Shown: positions 16,655 to 25,650, counted from the stretch's first letter. The stretch: 29,707 bases of DNA from JABDAD01 sp964409695 (GCA_964409695.1 CAYPDX010000010.1:1-29707); one strand, 5' to 3'. A program made the numbers and translations. Notes: generated by a model from the letters alone, not told the origin.

Positions 16655-16740
16655 CGTCATCGCGCACTTGATGCGGGATCCACTTTTTTTTTTGCTAACA
16701 CTAGTAAGAAGAGTATACCCCGCATCAAGCGCGGGGTAAC
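16655..16740. repeat. Palindromic repeat element, copy C
   Basis: The left arm 16655-16682 (CGTCATCGCGCACTTGATG...) is nearly identical to copy B. The right arm 16717-16740 has the hairpin CCCCGC/GCGGGG around ATCAAGC. The spacer is about 34 bp, including a run of ten T. The flank shared by copies A and B is not obvious here. It begins 13 bp after the rpsD stop and probably terminates rpsD. It is the main content of the first part of the 311-bp rpsD-rimP gap. Confidence 0.75.
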
Positions 16741-16815
16741 AAGCATTTTTGCATTTAAATCACTTTAAGCAGCGCAAAAACAATTCAAATTATGTACAAT
16801 GTGAGTTAAGAAGGT

Positions 16816-16848
16816 AAATCGATTCTACTCGGTTAATTTCAGCCCTTT
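16816..16848 (+). repeat. 33-nt motif shared with the RNase J upstream region (copy 1)
   Basis: This segment matches 23827-23859 at 26 of 33 positions by hand alignment, including the unbroken core CGGTTAATTTC. It ends 11 bp before the rimP -35 box. Its function is unknown; see the finding. Confidence 0.5.
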
Positions 16849-16859
16849 GTACAAAACCT

Positions 16860-16889
16860 TTGACATATATAGATAGAATATACTATAAT
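16860..16889 (+). promoter_or_regulatory. Strong promoter of the rimP-nusA-infB-rbfA operon
   Basis: Perfect TTGACA (16860-16865) and TATAAT (16884-16889) with an 18-bp spacer. A start near 16896 would give a leader of about 57 nt before the rimP ATG, containing the terminator hairpin at 16910-16932. Confidence 0.75.
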
Positions 16890-16909
16890 GTGGATTATCG
16901 GAATTGGGA

Positions 16910-16932
16910 GGTGGGCTTTGCCCGCCTTTTTT
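16910..16932 (+). terminator. Intrinsic terminator in the rimP leader (likely attenuator)
   Basis: GGTGGGC (16910-16916) pairs with GCCCGCC (16920-16926) around a TTT loop: a 7-bp stem with one G-U pair, followed directly by six T (16927-16932). It lies between the consensus promoter and the rimP start. Transcripts would therefore stop after about 37 nt unless read through. Attenuators before rimP have been proposed in other Proteobacteria, so this is probably a conserved control point. Confidence 0.75.
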
Positions 16933-16952
16933 ACTTATATAGAGCAATTTTC

Positions 16953-17507
16953 ATGATGTTATCATCAACCGAACAAAAAATATTTGATTTAATAGAACCA
17001 GTTGCAAATGGCCTTGGTTACGAGGTTGTGAAGGTAGTTTTACAAGGCAGCACTAGAAAAGTTCTTGATATTGCTATTGATAGAATTGATGGAAATCCTG
17101 TTACTATCGCCGATTGTAGAACTGCTAGCAATAATTTTTCTGCTATTTTGGATGTTGAAGATATTATTTCAGATAAATATTTTCTTGAAGTTGGATCTGC
17201 TGGCGTGGAAAGGCCGCTTGTAAAACTTACTGACTTTGATAGGTTTAAAGATCGTTTAGTATCAATAAAGCTACAACATGCTTTTAACGGAAAAAAAAGA
17301 TTTGACGCTACTATATTGGGACGAGATGGAGAAATTATCGATCTTGCTATAAAAACTGAAAAAGAGCCGCTGAGCTTCGAATATTCCAATATCAAATCCG
17401 CAAGATTAATATTTACAGATGAAATGTTTAGAGAAGTTTTAGCAAAAAGCAAGTCCGAAGCTAAAGAATCGGCAAAAGTGTCACGGATTACAGAGTCCGA
17501 AGATTAA
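16953..17507 (+). CDS. rimP: Ribosome maturation factor RimP
   Basis: RimP helps mature the 30S subunit. The product is 184 aa from the ATG at 16953. The frame is open back to 16860, but that part covers the promoter and terminator hairpin and is not coding. AGAG at 16941-16944 lies 8 nt before 16953; a second ATG at 16956 is also possible. The N-terminal alpha/beta domain has LEVGSAGVERPL, the family's most conserved segment, and a C-terminal SH3-like domain (about 95-160) follows. It is first in the rimP-nusA-infB-rbfA order conserved across bacteria. Confidence 0.93.
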   Translation: MMLSSTEQKIFDLIEPVANGLGYEVVKVVLQGSTRKVLDIAIDRIDGNPVTIADCRTASNNFSAILDVEDIISDKYFLEVGSAGVERPLVKLTDFDRFKDRLVSIKLQHAFNGKKRFDATILGRDGEIIDLAIKTEKEPLSFEYSNIKSARLIFTDEMFREVLAKSKSEAKESAKVSRITESED

Positions 17508-17535
17508 TAATAAAATATAAAACAGAGGTTTTAAC

Positions 17536-19032
17536 ATGGTTAATGTTGGAAATGCAGAAATTCTTCAAATAGCAGAGGCGGTTGCCCGTGAAAAGGGTAT
17601 AACTAAGGATGTTGTAATTAAAGCGATGGAAAACGCTATTTCAGTTGCTGGAAGAAGAAAATATGGACATGACCATAATATTAGAGCTGAAATTAGCCAT
17701 AAAAATGGTGAAATCAAATTATTCAGAGTTCTAACTGTTGTAGAAAACCCAGAGGATCTATTCACACAAATATCATTAGAGGATGCTAGGGAAAGAGAGC
17801 CTGATATTAAAATTGATGAAGAAGTCTATGATTTACTTCCTCCAATTGATCTTGGCAGAGTTGCTGCTCAGTCTGCAAAACAAGTTATTGTTCAAAAAGT
17901 AAAAGAAGCAGAAAGAGAAAAACAATACGAAGATTTCAAAGGAAGAATTGGTGAAATTCTTGGCGGTATTGTTAAGAGAGTCGAATTTGGCAATATTATT
18001 GTTGATCTTGGTAGAACAGAAGCAGTTATTCCAAGAGACCAACAAATCAAAACAGAAATGTTTAAGACAAATGATAGAATCCGCGCTTATGTGAAGGATG
18101 TTAGCAACCAAACAAAAGGACCGCAGATTTTCCTTTCCAGGTCTGATGATATGTTTCTTGCTAAACTTTTAGAACTTGAAGTACCAGAAGTTTATGATGG
18201 GTTAATTGAAGTAATGTCAGTGGCCAGAGATCCTGGTTCCAAAGCTAAGGTTGCAGTATTTGCGTCCGATCCTACAATTGATGCAGTTGGATCATGTATT
18301 GGTGTTCGCGGCAATAGAATTAAGGCAGTTACAAATGAGCTTGGTGGTGAAAAAATTGATGTTATACTCTGGAATAGAGATCCAGCGCAATATATTGTAA
18401 GCGCAATGACACCTGCTGAAATTTCTAAAGTTGTTATGCATGAAGATAGAAAATCTGTTGAAGTAGTTGTTCCTACGGATCAATTTAGTATTGCAATAGG
18501 TAGAAGAGGGCAGAATGTAAGATTAGCCTCTATGCTGACAGGTTGGCATATTGAAGTAATGACAGATGAACAAGAATCAAAAAGAAGATTAGACGAATTC
18601 AAAACTGTTACAGATATATTTGTAACAAATCTTGACGTAGACGAGATGGTTGCGCAATTGCTTGTTTCTGAAGGTTATGTTTCACTTGAACAATTAAGCC
18701 AAAGTGACGTTGCAACCCTTGCAAACATTGAAGGATTTGATGAAAATCTAGCTGAAAATATAATAGCAAGAGCTGTAAATTTTATTGAAGCAAAAAATAA
18801 TGAATTACTTGAAAAACTTGAAGCCCTAGGTGTTGATCAAGAGCTTCTTGATATGCTAGGACTTCCTCTTGAGCAAATAATTACTCTCGCAGAAAATGGT
18901 ATTAAAAGACTTGAAGATCTAGCAGAACTAAGCGTAAAAGAATTTAGAGAAATTCTACCAGAGTTACAAGTAAGAGACCATGAAATTGAGGCTGTTATTG
19001 AACTTGCTAAGTCAAAATCAGCAGAAGAATAA
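17536..19032 (+). CDS. nusA: Transcription termination/antitermination factor NusA
   Basis: NusA binds RNA polymerase and nascent RNA and modulates pausing, termination and antitermination. The 498-aa protein has an N-terminal RNAP-binding domain (about 1-125), an S1 domain (about 136-200, GRIGEILGGIVKRVEFGNII), then two KH domains (about 230-345, with GVRGNRIKAV and IGRRGQNVRLA). Two C-terminal helix-hairpin-helix acidic repeats (about 360-420 and 440-495) complete it, as in proteobacterial long-form NusA. AGAGG at 17524-17528 gives a good ribosome binding site. It is 28 bp after rimP. Confidence 0.97.
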   Translation: MVNVGNAEILQIAEAVAREKGITKDVVIKAMENAISVAGRRKYGHDHNIRAEISHKNGEIKLFRVLTVVENPEDLFTQISLEDAREREPDIKIDEEVYDLLPPIDLGRVAAQSAKQVIVQKVKEAEREKQYEDFKGRIGEILGGIVKRVEFGNIIVDLGRTEAVIPRDQQIKTEMFKTNDRIRAYVKDVSNQTKGPQIFLSRSDDMFLAKLLELEVPEVYDGLIEVMSVARDPGSKAKVAVFASDPTIDAVGSCIGVRGNRIKAVTNELGGEKIDVILWNRDPAQYIVSAMTPAEISKVVMHEDRKSVEVVVPTDQFSIAIGRRGQNVRLASMLTGWHIEVMTDEQESKRRLDEFKTVTDIFVTNLDVDEMVAQLLVSEGYVSLEQLSQSDVATLANIEGFDENLAENIIARAVNFIEAKNNELLEKLEALGVDQELLDMLGLPLEQIITLAENGIKRLEDLAELSVKEFREILPELQVRDHEIEAVIELAKSKSAEE

Positions 19033-19110
19033 TACCATTTCTCTTGATAAAAAGGGATTTTATTGCAAGAATATTAAATCTTGTAAGAACTATATAATTA
19101 TAGAGTATAA

Positions 19111-21519
19111 ATGACAGATACAATAGAACAAAAAGATAAGCCAAAGAAACTGACTTTATCTACTTCTAAGCTTACTTTAGGCAAGCCACTAGAATCTATA
19201 GGTTTAGGAAAATCTATACTTCCTGCACGTAGTGGTTTGGTAACTGTCGAAGTTAAAAGAGGAGTTGCAAAACCCAGCTTAATGTCAAGACATAGTTCTT
19301 TTTCAATAACCCCTCCTGAAACTCATGATGATGAGGTAAGCTCAAGGCTTAATATACTAAAAAAAGCAGCAGCCGGAGCTAAAGATAGAGAAATTGAAAA
19401 CGAACAAAGACAGAAAGCTCTTGAAACATTAAGAACAAGTGTTATTCAAGCCTCGGAAGATAAAGATGCAATATTAGAAATCCCTTCTATAGATTTAGAA
19501 AACGCAAAAGCACGCGAACATCAAAAACCTCACCATATAGAGGAAGATGATAGCTCAGATAAGAAAAAATCTGGGGTTGACGAAGTAAAAGACCCAGCAA
19601 AACCAAAATGGGAAGAGCCTAAAAAACTTCGTAAAAATGATATAATCCATATGCTCGATAACGACGGTGGTGATATTCATAAAACTCGTAGTCTTGCTTC
19701 AATAAAAAGAGCTAGAGAAAAGGAAAGGAGAAAACACGAAGAAGTAAAACAAGAAAAAATCTATCGCGAAGTTACTATACCAGAAATTATTACAGTTAGT
19801 GATCTTGCGAGTAGAATGACGGAGCGTGTTGCAGATGTTATCAAGGAATTAATGAAGCTTGGTATGATCGTCAATGCAACTCAAACCATTGACGCAGACA
19901 CAGCAGAACTTGTTGTATCCACAATGGGTCATACATTTAAAAGAACGCAAGAATCAGATATTGAAAATATTCTTCAAACAGAGCCAGATATTGAAGAATC
20001 CCTAAAATCCAGAGCTCCTGTTGTAACAGTTATGGGTCACGTTGACCATGGTAAAACATCACTACTTGACGCTCTAAAATCTACTGATGTTGCTGCTTCA
20101 GAAGCTGGTGGAATTACGCAGCATATAGGCGCCTACAGGGTAACAATGTCTTCAGGACATAGTATTACATTTTTAGATACTCCAGGTCACGAAGCTTTTA
20201 CAGAAATGAGAAGCAGAGGAGCTAAAGTTACAGACATTGTAGTATTAGTGGTAGCAGCTGATGATGGTATCATGGCGCAGACTATTGAAGCAATAAACCA
20301 CGCAAAAGCAGCGAATGTTCCAATTATTGTAGCAGTTAACAAAATAGATAAGCCTGGCGCTGATATATCAAGAGTTAAAAATGAACTCTTGCAGCATGAA
20401 CTTGTTCCAGAAGATCTAGGTGGTGATATTATAGTTGTCCCAGTATCAGCTTTAAAAAGAACAAATCTTGATAAGTTAGAAGAAGCTATTTTGCTTGTAG
20501 CAGAAATGGCTGAACTAAAAGCTAATCCAGATGCACCTGCATCAGGTGCTGTGGTTGAATCAAAAATCGATAAAGGTAAAGGCGTTATTGCAACATTACT
20601 AGTTCAAAGAGGAACTCTAAGAGTTGGTGATTTAGTAGTAGCCGGTACAGGATTTGGTAAAATCAAAAGAATGCTCGATGACAAAGGCCGTGATGTTGCA
20701 GAATGTTCGCCATCAATGCCAGTCGAAATTTGGGGCTTAGACAAGGCACCGCTTGCAGGCGAGACTTTTGCAGCTGTTCAAACAGAAAAACAAGCAAGAG
20801 ATATTACTGAATATAGATCAAGACTTGCTATAGACAAAAAAGCAGCCCATGTTAAGAAAAGTAGTCTAGAAGAATTATTCTTAAAAGCTACTGGTGAAGG
20901 CGGCGTAAAAGAACTTCCTATTATTATTAAGGGAGACGTACAGGGCTCAATTGAAGCAATTGCAAGTAGCTTAACAAAATTGGATCATCCAGAAGTAAGA
21001 GTGAGAATTCTTCACACAGCAGTAGGCGGTATAACTGAATCAGATGTCGCTCTTGCCAATGCTTCCAATGCATTAATTTTTGGATTTAACGTAAGAGCTT
21101 CAAGCCAAGCCGCGTTACAAGCAGATAGAGAATCTGTAGATGTTAGATATTACTCTATTATTTATAATCTGATTGATGATGTAAAAGCTATAATGAGCGG
21201 TATGCTCTCTCCAATTATTAGAGAAATCTATCTTGGTAGCGTTTCAGTCAGAGAAGTATTTAATATTACGAAGGTCGGTAAAGTTGCTGGCTCATATGTT
21301 ACAAAAGGTATAATTAAAAGAGGCGCAGGAATGCGACTTCTTAGAGATAATATTGTAATTCATGAAGGTAAGCTGAAAACTTTAAAACGCTTCAAAGAAG
21401 ATGTAAAAGAAGTAAGAGAAAATTACGAATGTGGTATAGCCTTCGAAAATTACGAAGATATTAAAGTTGGAGATGCTGTTGAAGTATTCGAACTAGTAGA
21501 AGAAAAACAAACATTATAA
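19111..21519 (+). CDS. infB: Translation initiation factor IF-2
   Basis: IF-2 is the GTPase that brings fMet-tRNA to the 30S subunit and promotes subunit joining. The 802-aa protein starts with a long charged N-terminal region (about 1-210), then the IF2 N domain (about 216-275). The G domain follows: GHVDHGKT (about 316-323), DTPGHEAF (about 361) and NKID (about 410-413). After it come domain II, domain III with KGDVQGSIEAI, and the C-terminal fMet-binding domain. The gene follows nusA by 78 bp; an isolated TATAAT lies in the gap but no convincing -35. Confidence 0.97.
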   Translation: MTDTIEQKDKPKKLTLSTSKLTLGKPLESIGLGKSILPARSGLVTVEVKRGVAKPSLMSRHSSFSITPPETHDDEVSSRLNILKKAAAGAKDREIENEQRQKALETLRTSVIQASEDKDAILEIPSIDLENAKAREHQKPHHIEEDDSSDKKKSGVDEVKDPAKPKWEEPKKLRKNDIIHMLDNDGGDIHKTRSLASIKRAREKERRKHEEVKQEKIYREVTIPEIITVSDLASRMTERVADVIKELMKLGMIVNATQTIDADTAELVVSTMGHTFKRTQESDIENILQTEPDIEESLKSRAPVVTVMGHVDHGKTSLLDALKSTDVAASEAGGITQHIGAYRVTMSSGHSITFLDTPGHEAFTEMRSRGAKVTDIVVLVVAADDGIMAQTIEAINHAKAANVPIIVAVNKIDKPGADISRVKNELLQHELVPEDLGGDIIVVPVSALKRTNLDKLEEAILLVAEMAELKANPDAPASGAVVESKIDKGKGVIATLLVQRGTLRVGDLVVAGTGFGKIKRMLDDKGRDVAECSPSMPVEIWGLDKAPLAGETFAAVQTEKQARDITEYRSRLAIDKKAAHVKKSSLEELFLKATGEGGVKELPIIIKGDVQGSIEAIASSLTKLDHPEVRVRILHTAVGGITESDVALANASNALIFGFNVRASSQAALQADRESVDVRYYSIIYNLIDDVKAIMSGMLSPIIREIYLGSVSVREVFNITKVGKVAGSYVTKGIIKRGAGMRLLRDNIVIHEGKLKTLKRFKEDVKEVRENYECGIAFENYEDIKVGDAVEVFELVEEKQTL

Positions 21520-21572
21520 GCTATAGCTATAAACCAACTTATACGACTCATCTGATTAAATCAGTTATATAT

Positions 21573-21953
21573 ATGCAAAAAAAAGATCAATCAAATAGAC
21601 AGCTAAAAGTTGCAAACCTAATAAAGCACGAACTCATTAATGTGCTTCAAAGAGGCAAGCAGCTGGATAAAAGATTAATAGACAACAGGCTAACAATTAC
21701 AAATGTCAAAGTCTCACCAGACTTAAAATTAGCAAGCTGCTATTTCCTGCCATTTGGTAATAATGACGAAGCTTCAAATCAATTACTAGAAGCTTTAGAA
21801 GCATCTAAATATGCAATAAGGAAACAAATCACAGAGACTGTAAATCTAAAATTTTCTCCAGAACTAAGATTTTTCTTTGATTATGGCGTGGTCCATGCTT
21901 CGGAAGTAGAAGCTGTCATGCTTAAGTTACGTAAAACTGATTCTTCACAATAA
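21573..21953 (+). CDS. rbfA: 30S ribosome-binding factor A
   Basis: RbfA is a late 30S assembly and cold-response factor with a KH-like fold. The 126-aa product has the N-terminal RQLKVANLIKHEL, the central LTITNVKVSPDLKLASCYFLP and the typical end region LKFSPELRFFFDYGV. It is last of the rimP-nusA-infB-rbfA set, in the conserved order. It follows infB by 53 bp with no strong ribosome binding site. Confidence 0.95.
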   Translation: MQKKDQSNRQLKVANLIKHELINVLQRGKQLDKRLIDNRLTITNVKVSPDLKLASCYFLPFGNNDEASNQLLEALEASKYAIRKQITETVNLKFSPELRFFFDYGVVHASEVEAVMLKLRKTDSSQ

Positions 21954-21974
21954 CTTTTCATTTCAACTTGCCTC

Positions 21975-22003
21975 TTGTTAAAAAATCCACGTCATGGTAT
22001 ATG
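21975..22003 (+). promoter_or_regulatory. Putative promoter of the surA-like gene and rsmA
   Basis: TTGTTA (21975-21980) and TATATG (21998-22003), spacing 17 bp, in the 83-bp rbfA-surA gap, 33 bp before the surA-like ATG. Confidence 0.5.
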
Positions 22004-22036
22004 TGTCTTTGTTGTTTTTAATAAGAAGAAAAGAAA

Positions 22037-22918
22037 ATGTCACGTCTCATATTGATTTTGTTATTGGTATTTGGTGCAGCTCATGCTTCTGCAAACCAGG
22101 ATAAAGTAGCTGTTATAGTTAATGATTCTGTAATCACAGAGAAGGAAATATTTGATCGTAAGAATCTATTTATCATAATTCAAGGAATCAAAAACTTAAC
22201 GCATGAACAGCAAATAATGTTCAAGCGTGCAGCAACCCAATCATTAGTAGATGAAATTCTTTTAGAGAAAGAAGCTAAAACAAATTCCATGAAAGTATCA
22301 GATAAAGATATAGACGCTTTTATTATAAATGTTGAAGAAGGAAAAAAGCTTGGCAAAGGTTTTTTCAAACATCATTTCTCTCATGACAAAGGAGTATATG
22401 CTTCTTTTGTAAAAAAAATGAGAGGAGACTTAATTAAATCAAGACTAAATAATGAAATATTAATGAGAGGCATATCTGTTTCTGACAGTGAAGTTGCTGG
22501 TGTAGCCATAAGATTAGCTGGTAAAGATCAAATGATTAAAGTAATTGAATTTATTACAAATTCAAACAATGATAAATCATATGATCTGTTAAATAAAGCA
22601 AGAAAATCTAAAAATTATTGTACAAAAAAACCAAATTCTAAAGATTTTGAAATAAATACTATAGAGAAGAAATTCACTGAATTTCCAAAAAATCAGAGAG
22701 AATTATTGGCTGAATTGAAATCTGGCGATTATAGTGCTATTGTAGATTTAGATGGGAAATTACATATGTACCATGTTTGTTCGAGAACTGTACATGATGC
22801 TTCAATGCAAGAAATTGATAATTTCATGAATTATATCGGCAATAAAAAACTAAGTTTCAAGATGATTAAGCATATGGAAACTATACGTAAGAAGGCTTAT
22901 ATTAAATATATTGAATGA
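22037..22918 (+). CDS. surA: SurA-like periplasmic chaperone
   Basis: SurA escorts outer-membrane proteins through the periplasm. The 293-aa protein has a clear signal peptide (hydrophobic 4-14, cleavage after AHASA, about 19/20). A SurA N-terminal helical domain follows (about 22-140) with KVAVIVNDSVITEKEIFDRKNL, the typical start. The C-terminal region (about 150-260) resembles one parvulin domain only faintly, and the protein is shorter than the two-parvulin E. coli SurA (about 430 aa). It may therefore be a chaperone without isomerase activity. Its TGA overlaps the rsmA ATG by 4 nt, a position that supports SurA identity since surA and rsmA are often neighbours. Confidence 0.82.
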   Translation: MSRLILILLLVFGAAHASANQDKVAVIVNDSVITEKEIFDRKNLFIIIQGIKNLTHEQQIMFKRAATQSLVDEILLEKEAKTNSMKVSDKDIDAFIINVEEGKKLGKGFFKHHFSHDKGVYASFVKKMRGDLIKSRLNNEILMRGISVSDSEVAGVAIRLAGKDQMIKVIEFITNSNNDKSYDLLNKARKSKNYCTKKPNSKDFEINTIEKKFTEFPKNQRELLAELKSGDYSAIVDLDGKLHMYHVCSRTVHDASMQEIDNFMNYIGNKKLSFKMIKHMETIRKKAYIKYIE

Positions 22919-23775
22919 TATCCCAGCTCCCAACCATAGCTCAACATGCAAAGCAACATGGGATAAATCCTCTTAAATCTCTTGGACAAAATTTCCTATT
23001 TGATTTTAGTCTTTGTCAGAAAATTGCACGCACAGCTAAGATTCAAGAAAATGATATAGTAATTGAAATTGGCCCAGGTACTGCTGGCCTTACCCGTGCA
23101 ATCCTAGAAAATAATCCTCAAAAATTGATTGTTCTCGAAAAAGATCAAAGATGTATATCTCTCTTAGAAGAGATAAAAACTATATATACAAATCTAGAAA
23201 TTATGGAGTGTGATGCTCTTCAAATCTCTGTTAAAGAAATTTTAAAACTGCAAAATCTAGATCCAAATACAAAAGTCAAAATCCTTGCAAACTTACCATA
23301 TAACATAGCAACTACTCTTATTCTAAATTGGTATAAAGAGTTAGAAAATATTGAAATTATCAATGTTATGGTGCAAAAAGAAGTTGCTGAGAGAATTTCC
23401 TCAATTCATGGTAATAAAATCTATGGTAGATTAAGCGTTATCAGCCAGCTTCTAACCAATACTTCAATATTATTTGATGTTAGCCCTGATGCATTTTATC
23501 CAAAACCCAAAATCTGGTCTAGTATAATTTCACTAAAACCTATGAAAAATAGACCATCTAGAAAAGAGATAGAAAAACTGGAACAAATCACTGCGGCAAG
23601 CTTCAATATGAGAAGAAAAATGCTTAGATCATCGCTAAAACAAGTAGTTCCTTCTTCTATTATGGAAACTCTTGATATTAATTTGAGAGCTGAAAACCTT
23701 GCGCCGAATGATTATTTAGAGATAGTACGTAAATTATATAAAGATCCCAAATTAAATTGCGCAGATGCGATTTGA
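22915..23775 (+). CDS. rsmA: 16S rRNA dimethyladenosine transferase RsmA (KsgA)
   Basis: RsmA dimethylates two adjacent adenosines in the 3' terminal hairpin of 16S rRNA using S-adenosylmethionine. The 286-aa protein has the KsgA start KSLGQNFLFD, the SAM motif EIGPGTAGLT (51-60), ECDAL, and the catalytic NLPYN (126-130). The C-terminal MRRKMLRSSLK motif is also present. It starts inside the stop codon of the surA-like gene, so translation is coupled. The pdxA gene often found between surA and rsmA in other Proteobacteria is absent here. Confidence 0.96.
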   Translation: MISQLPTIAQHAKQHGINPLKSLGQNFLFDFSLCQKIARTAKIQENDIVIEIGPGTAGLTRAILENNPQKLIVLEKDQRCISLLEEIKTIYTNLEIMECDALQISVKEILKLQNLDPNTKVKILANLPYNIATTLILNWYKELENIEIINVMVQKEVAERISSIHGNKIYGRLSVISQLLTNTSILFDVSPDAFYPKPKIWSSIISLKPMKNRPSRKEIEKLEQITAASFNMRRKMLRSSLKQVVPSSIMETLDINLRAENLAPNDYLEIVRKLYKDPKLNCADAI

Positions 23776-23973
23776 TTGGCGAGCGCCTGCAGTATACTAC
23801 ATAGGTGAAGCCACAAGTTCCATGATAAATCGCTTCTGGGCGGTTAATTTCTGACCTTGATGCTTAATCTTTCCTATAGATTATATGTGTAAAATAGCGT
23901 ATTATATGCCCGATAAAGAAGCGCGGCCACCCGCAGTGAAACAATTTAAACAAATAAAAATATAATAGTATTA
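23776..23973 (+). other. 198-bp intergenic region upstream of the RNase J gene
   Basis: This gap holds the second copy of the 33-nt motif (23827-23859). A weak promoter candidate is TTGATG (23857-23862) with TTATAT (23881-23886). A TATTAT (23900-23905) lacks a clear -35 box. Small GC hairpins occur at GGCGAGCGCC (near 23778) and GCGG-CCAC-CCGC (near 23923-23934). No U-run terminator and no RNA family that I recognise is visible. The transcript leader of rnj is probably 60-90 nt. Confidence 0.4.
23827..23859 (+). repeat. 33-nt motif shared with the rimP upstream region (copy 2)
   Basis: Matches 16816-16848 at 26 of 33 positions, with the core CGGTTAATTTC intact. Here it overlaps the candidate -35 box of the RNase J promoter. 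Confidence 0.5.
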
Positions 23974-25650
23974 ATGACAATAAATTTTAAAGAACTACAT
24001 AATGAATTATTATTCCTACCACTTGGTGGATCGAATGAAATTGGAATAAATGTAAATCTATATCACTATGAAGGAAAATGGTTGATGGTAGATTGCGGGA
24101 GCGGATTTGCGGATGATTTTCTACCTGGTGTGGATATGGTTGTTGCAGATATGGATTTTATTATACAGCGCAAAAAAGACTTAGTTGGCATAGTTTTAAC
24201 ACATGCTCATGAAGATCATTTAGGAGCTATACAATATTTTGCAAAAGAATTAAACACTCCAATTTATGCAACGAATTTTACAAAAAATTTCTTGAAAATC
24301 AGGCTAACTGAAAATAATCTTCAAAAAAATGTTGAGATAAAAGAAGTAAAGCCAGGCTCTAAATTTAGCCTAGGACCATTCTCTATTGAGATGATTGGTG
24401 TAACTCACTCTGCACCCGAAATGCAAGCTCTGATGATAAGATGCGGCGGCGGTAAAGTACTTCATACAGGTGATTGGAAATTTGATGATGATCCAGTAGT
24501 AGGCCCTGTTTCAAGCAAGGATTTACTTAAAAAATGTGGTGATGAAGGCGTTGATGCTCTTGTATGTGACTCAACTAATGTATTTAATCCAGGATCTTCT
24601 GGATCTGAAGGAGAACTGCGTAAAAGCTTAGTGGATATTATAACAGGCTGTCCCAAACTCGCTGTTTGTACAACTTTTGCATCAAATATTGCTCGTCTTG
24701 ACACATTAATTCACGCTGGTCAAAAAGCTGGAAGAAAAATTGTACTCACAGGCAGAAGTATGCATAGAATGCTCGCAGCAGCTCAAGAAAGTGGTTATTT
24801 ACTAGATGCAGCGAATCTATTCGACGAACGCGATGTAGGTAGATTCAAAAGAGAAGAGATTATGATAATAGCGACGGGTTGCCAAGGCGAGCCTCTTGCA
24901 GCAATCGCTAAAATGGCTGGTGGAACTCATAATCATTTAAAATTATCGAGGGGAGATACTGTAATATTTTCCTCTAAAATCATCCCAGGAAATGATAAGA
25001 AAATTTTCCGTATGTTCAATCAGCTTATTAAAACTGGTGTTGAAGTTATAACTGAGAGAGATCATTTTGTACACGTTTCAGGACATCCTGGACTTGATGA
25101 ACTTAAAACAATGTATAAACTTGTACGTCCAAAGACTGTAGTTCCAGTGCACGGAGAAGCAGCTCATATTCATGAACATGCTAAATTTGCACGTAAATGC
25201 GGCGTTCCAAATGCTGTTGAAGTTGAGAATGGTTCCGTTCTTAAAATTAATAGCGTAGAAACAAAACTAATAGGCAAAGTGAAGACAGGATATCTTGCTG
25301 TTGATGGTTGTAGCCTACTACCTGAAGATTCTTCTATTTTCAAATTTAGAAGAAAAATGAGAGAAGCCGGTATTGTTGTAGCTAGCTTAGTATTTGATAA
25401 AAAAGGCGGCCTAGTTACTAAACCAATAATTGATTATCCGGGATGTTTAAACCCAGCTGATGACTCTGATATTATTAATGATATTATCACTGAATTAATG
25501 ATGCTACTTTCAAATGGCATGGAATCTAAGGTAATCAGGATGAAAACTGATGAAATTGAGCAAACTGTCCGTTCACTAATTAGGAGAACTCTCAAGTCAG
25601 AAATCGGCAAAATGCCGCAGATAATTGTAAATATTCAGTATTCTATATAA
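23974..25650 (+). CDS. rnj: Ribonuclease J
   Basis: RNase J is a metallo-beta-lactamase/beta-CASP enzyme with 5'-3' exonuclease and endonuclease activity in mRNA decay and rRNA maturation. The 558-aa product starts with LLFLPLGGSNEIGINVNLYHY. The zinc motif is HAHEDH (77-82), and HTGDWKFDDDPV, CDSTN and the beta-CASP region follow. HVSGHPG and PVHGEAAH complete the active site. A C-terminal domain follows (about 450-558). RNase J occurs in many Alphaproteobacteria. murA begins 10 bp after its stop, suggesting one operon with murA and hslO. Confidence 0.94.
   Translation: MTINFKELHNELLFLPLGGSNEIGINVNLYHYEGKWLMVDCGSGFADDFLPGVDMVVADMDFIIQRKKDLVGIVLTHAHEDHLGAIQYFAKELNTPIYATNFTKNFLKIRLTENNLQKNVEIKEVKPGSKFSLGPFSIEMIGVTHSAPEMQALMIRCGGGKVLHTGDWKFDDDPVVGPVSSKDLLKKCGDEGVDALVCDSTNVFNPGSSGSEGELRKSLVDIITGCPKLAVCTTFASNIARLDTLIHAGQKAGRKIVLTGRSMHRMLAAAQESGYLLDAANLFDERDVGRFKREEIMIIATGCQGEPLAAIAKMAGGTHNHLKLSRGDTVIFSSKIIPGNDKKIFRMFNQLIKTGVEVITERDHFVHVSGHPGLDELKTMYKLVRPKTVVPVHGEAAHIHEHAKFARKCGVPNAVEVENGSVLKINSVETKLIGKVKTGYLAVDGCSLLPEDSSIFKFRRKMREAGIVVASLVFDKKGGLVTKPIIDYPGCLNPADDSDIINDIITELMMLLSNGMESKVIRMKTDEIEQTVRSLIRRTLKSEIGKMPQIIVNIQYSI

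Noticed and set aside
17833..18483. Minus-strand frames inside nusA
   Set aside because: They are Asn/Phe-rich shadows of a clearly coding plus-strand gene.
19033..19110. Promoter between nusA and infB
   Set aside because: A TATAAT is present near 19093-19098, but no -35 box lies at a suitable distance. AT-rich sequence produces such matches by chance.
23776..23973. Possible small structured RNA (6S, SRP or tmRNA piece) upstream of rnj
   Set aside because: I could not match any core motif of these RNAs. Only short hairpins and no terminator are visible.
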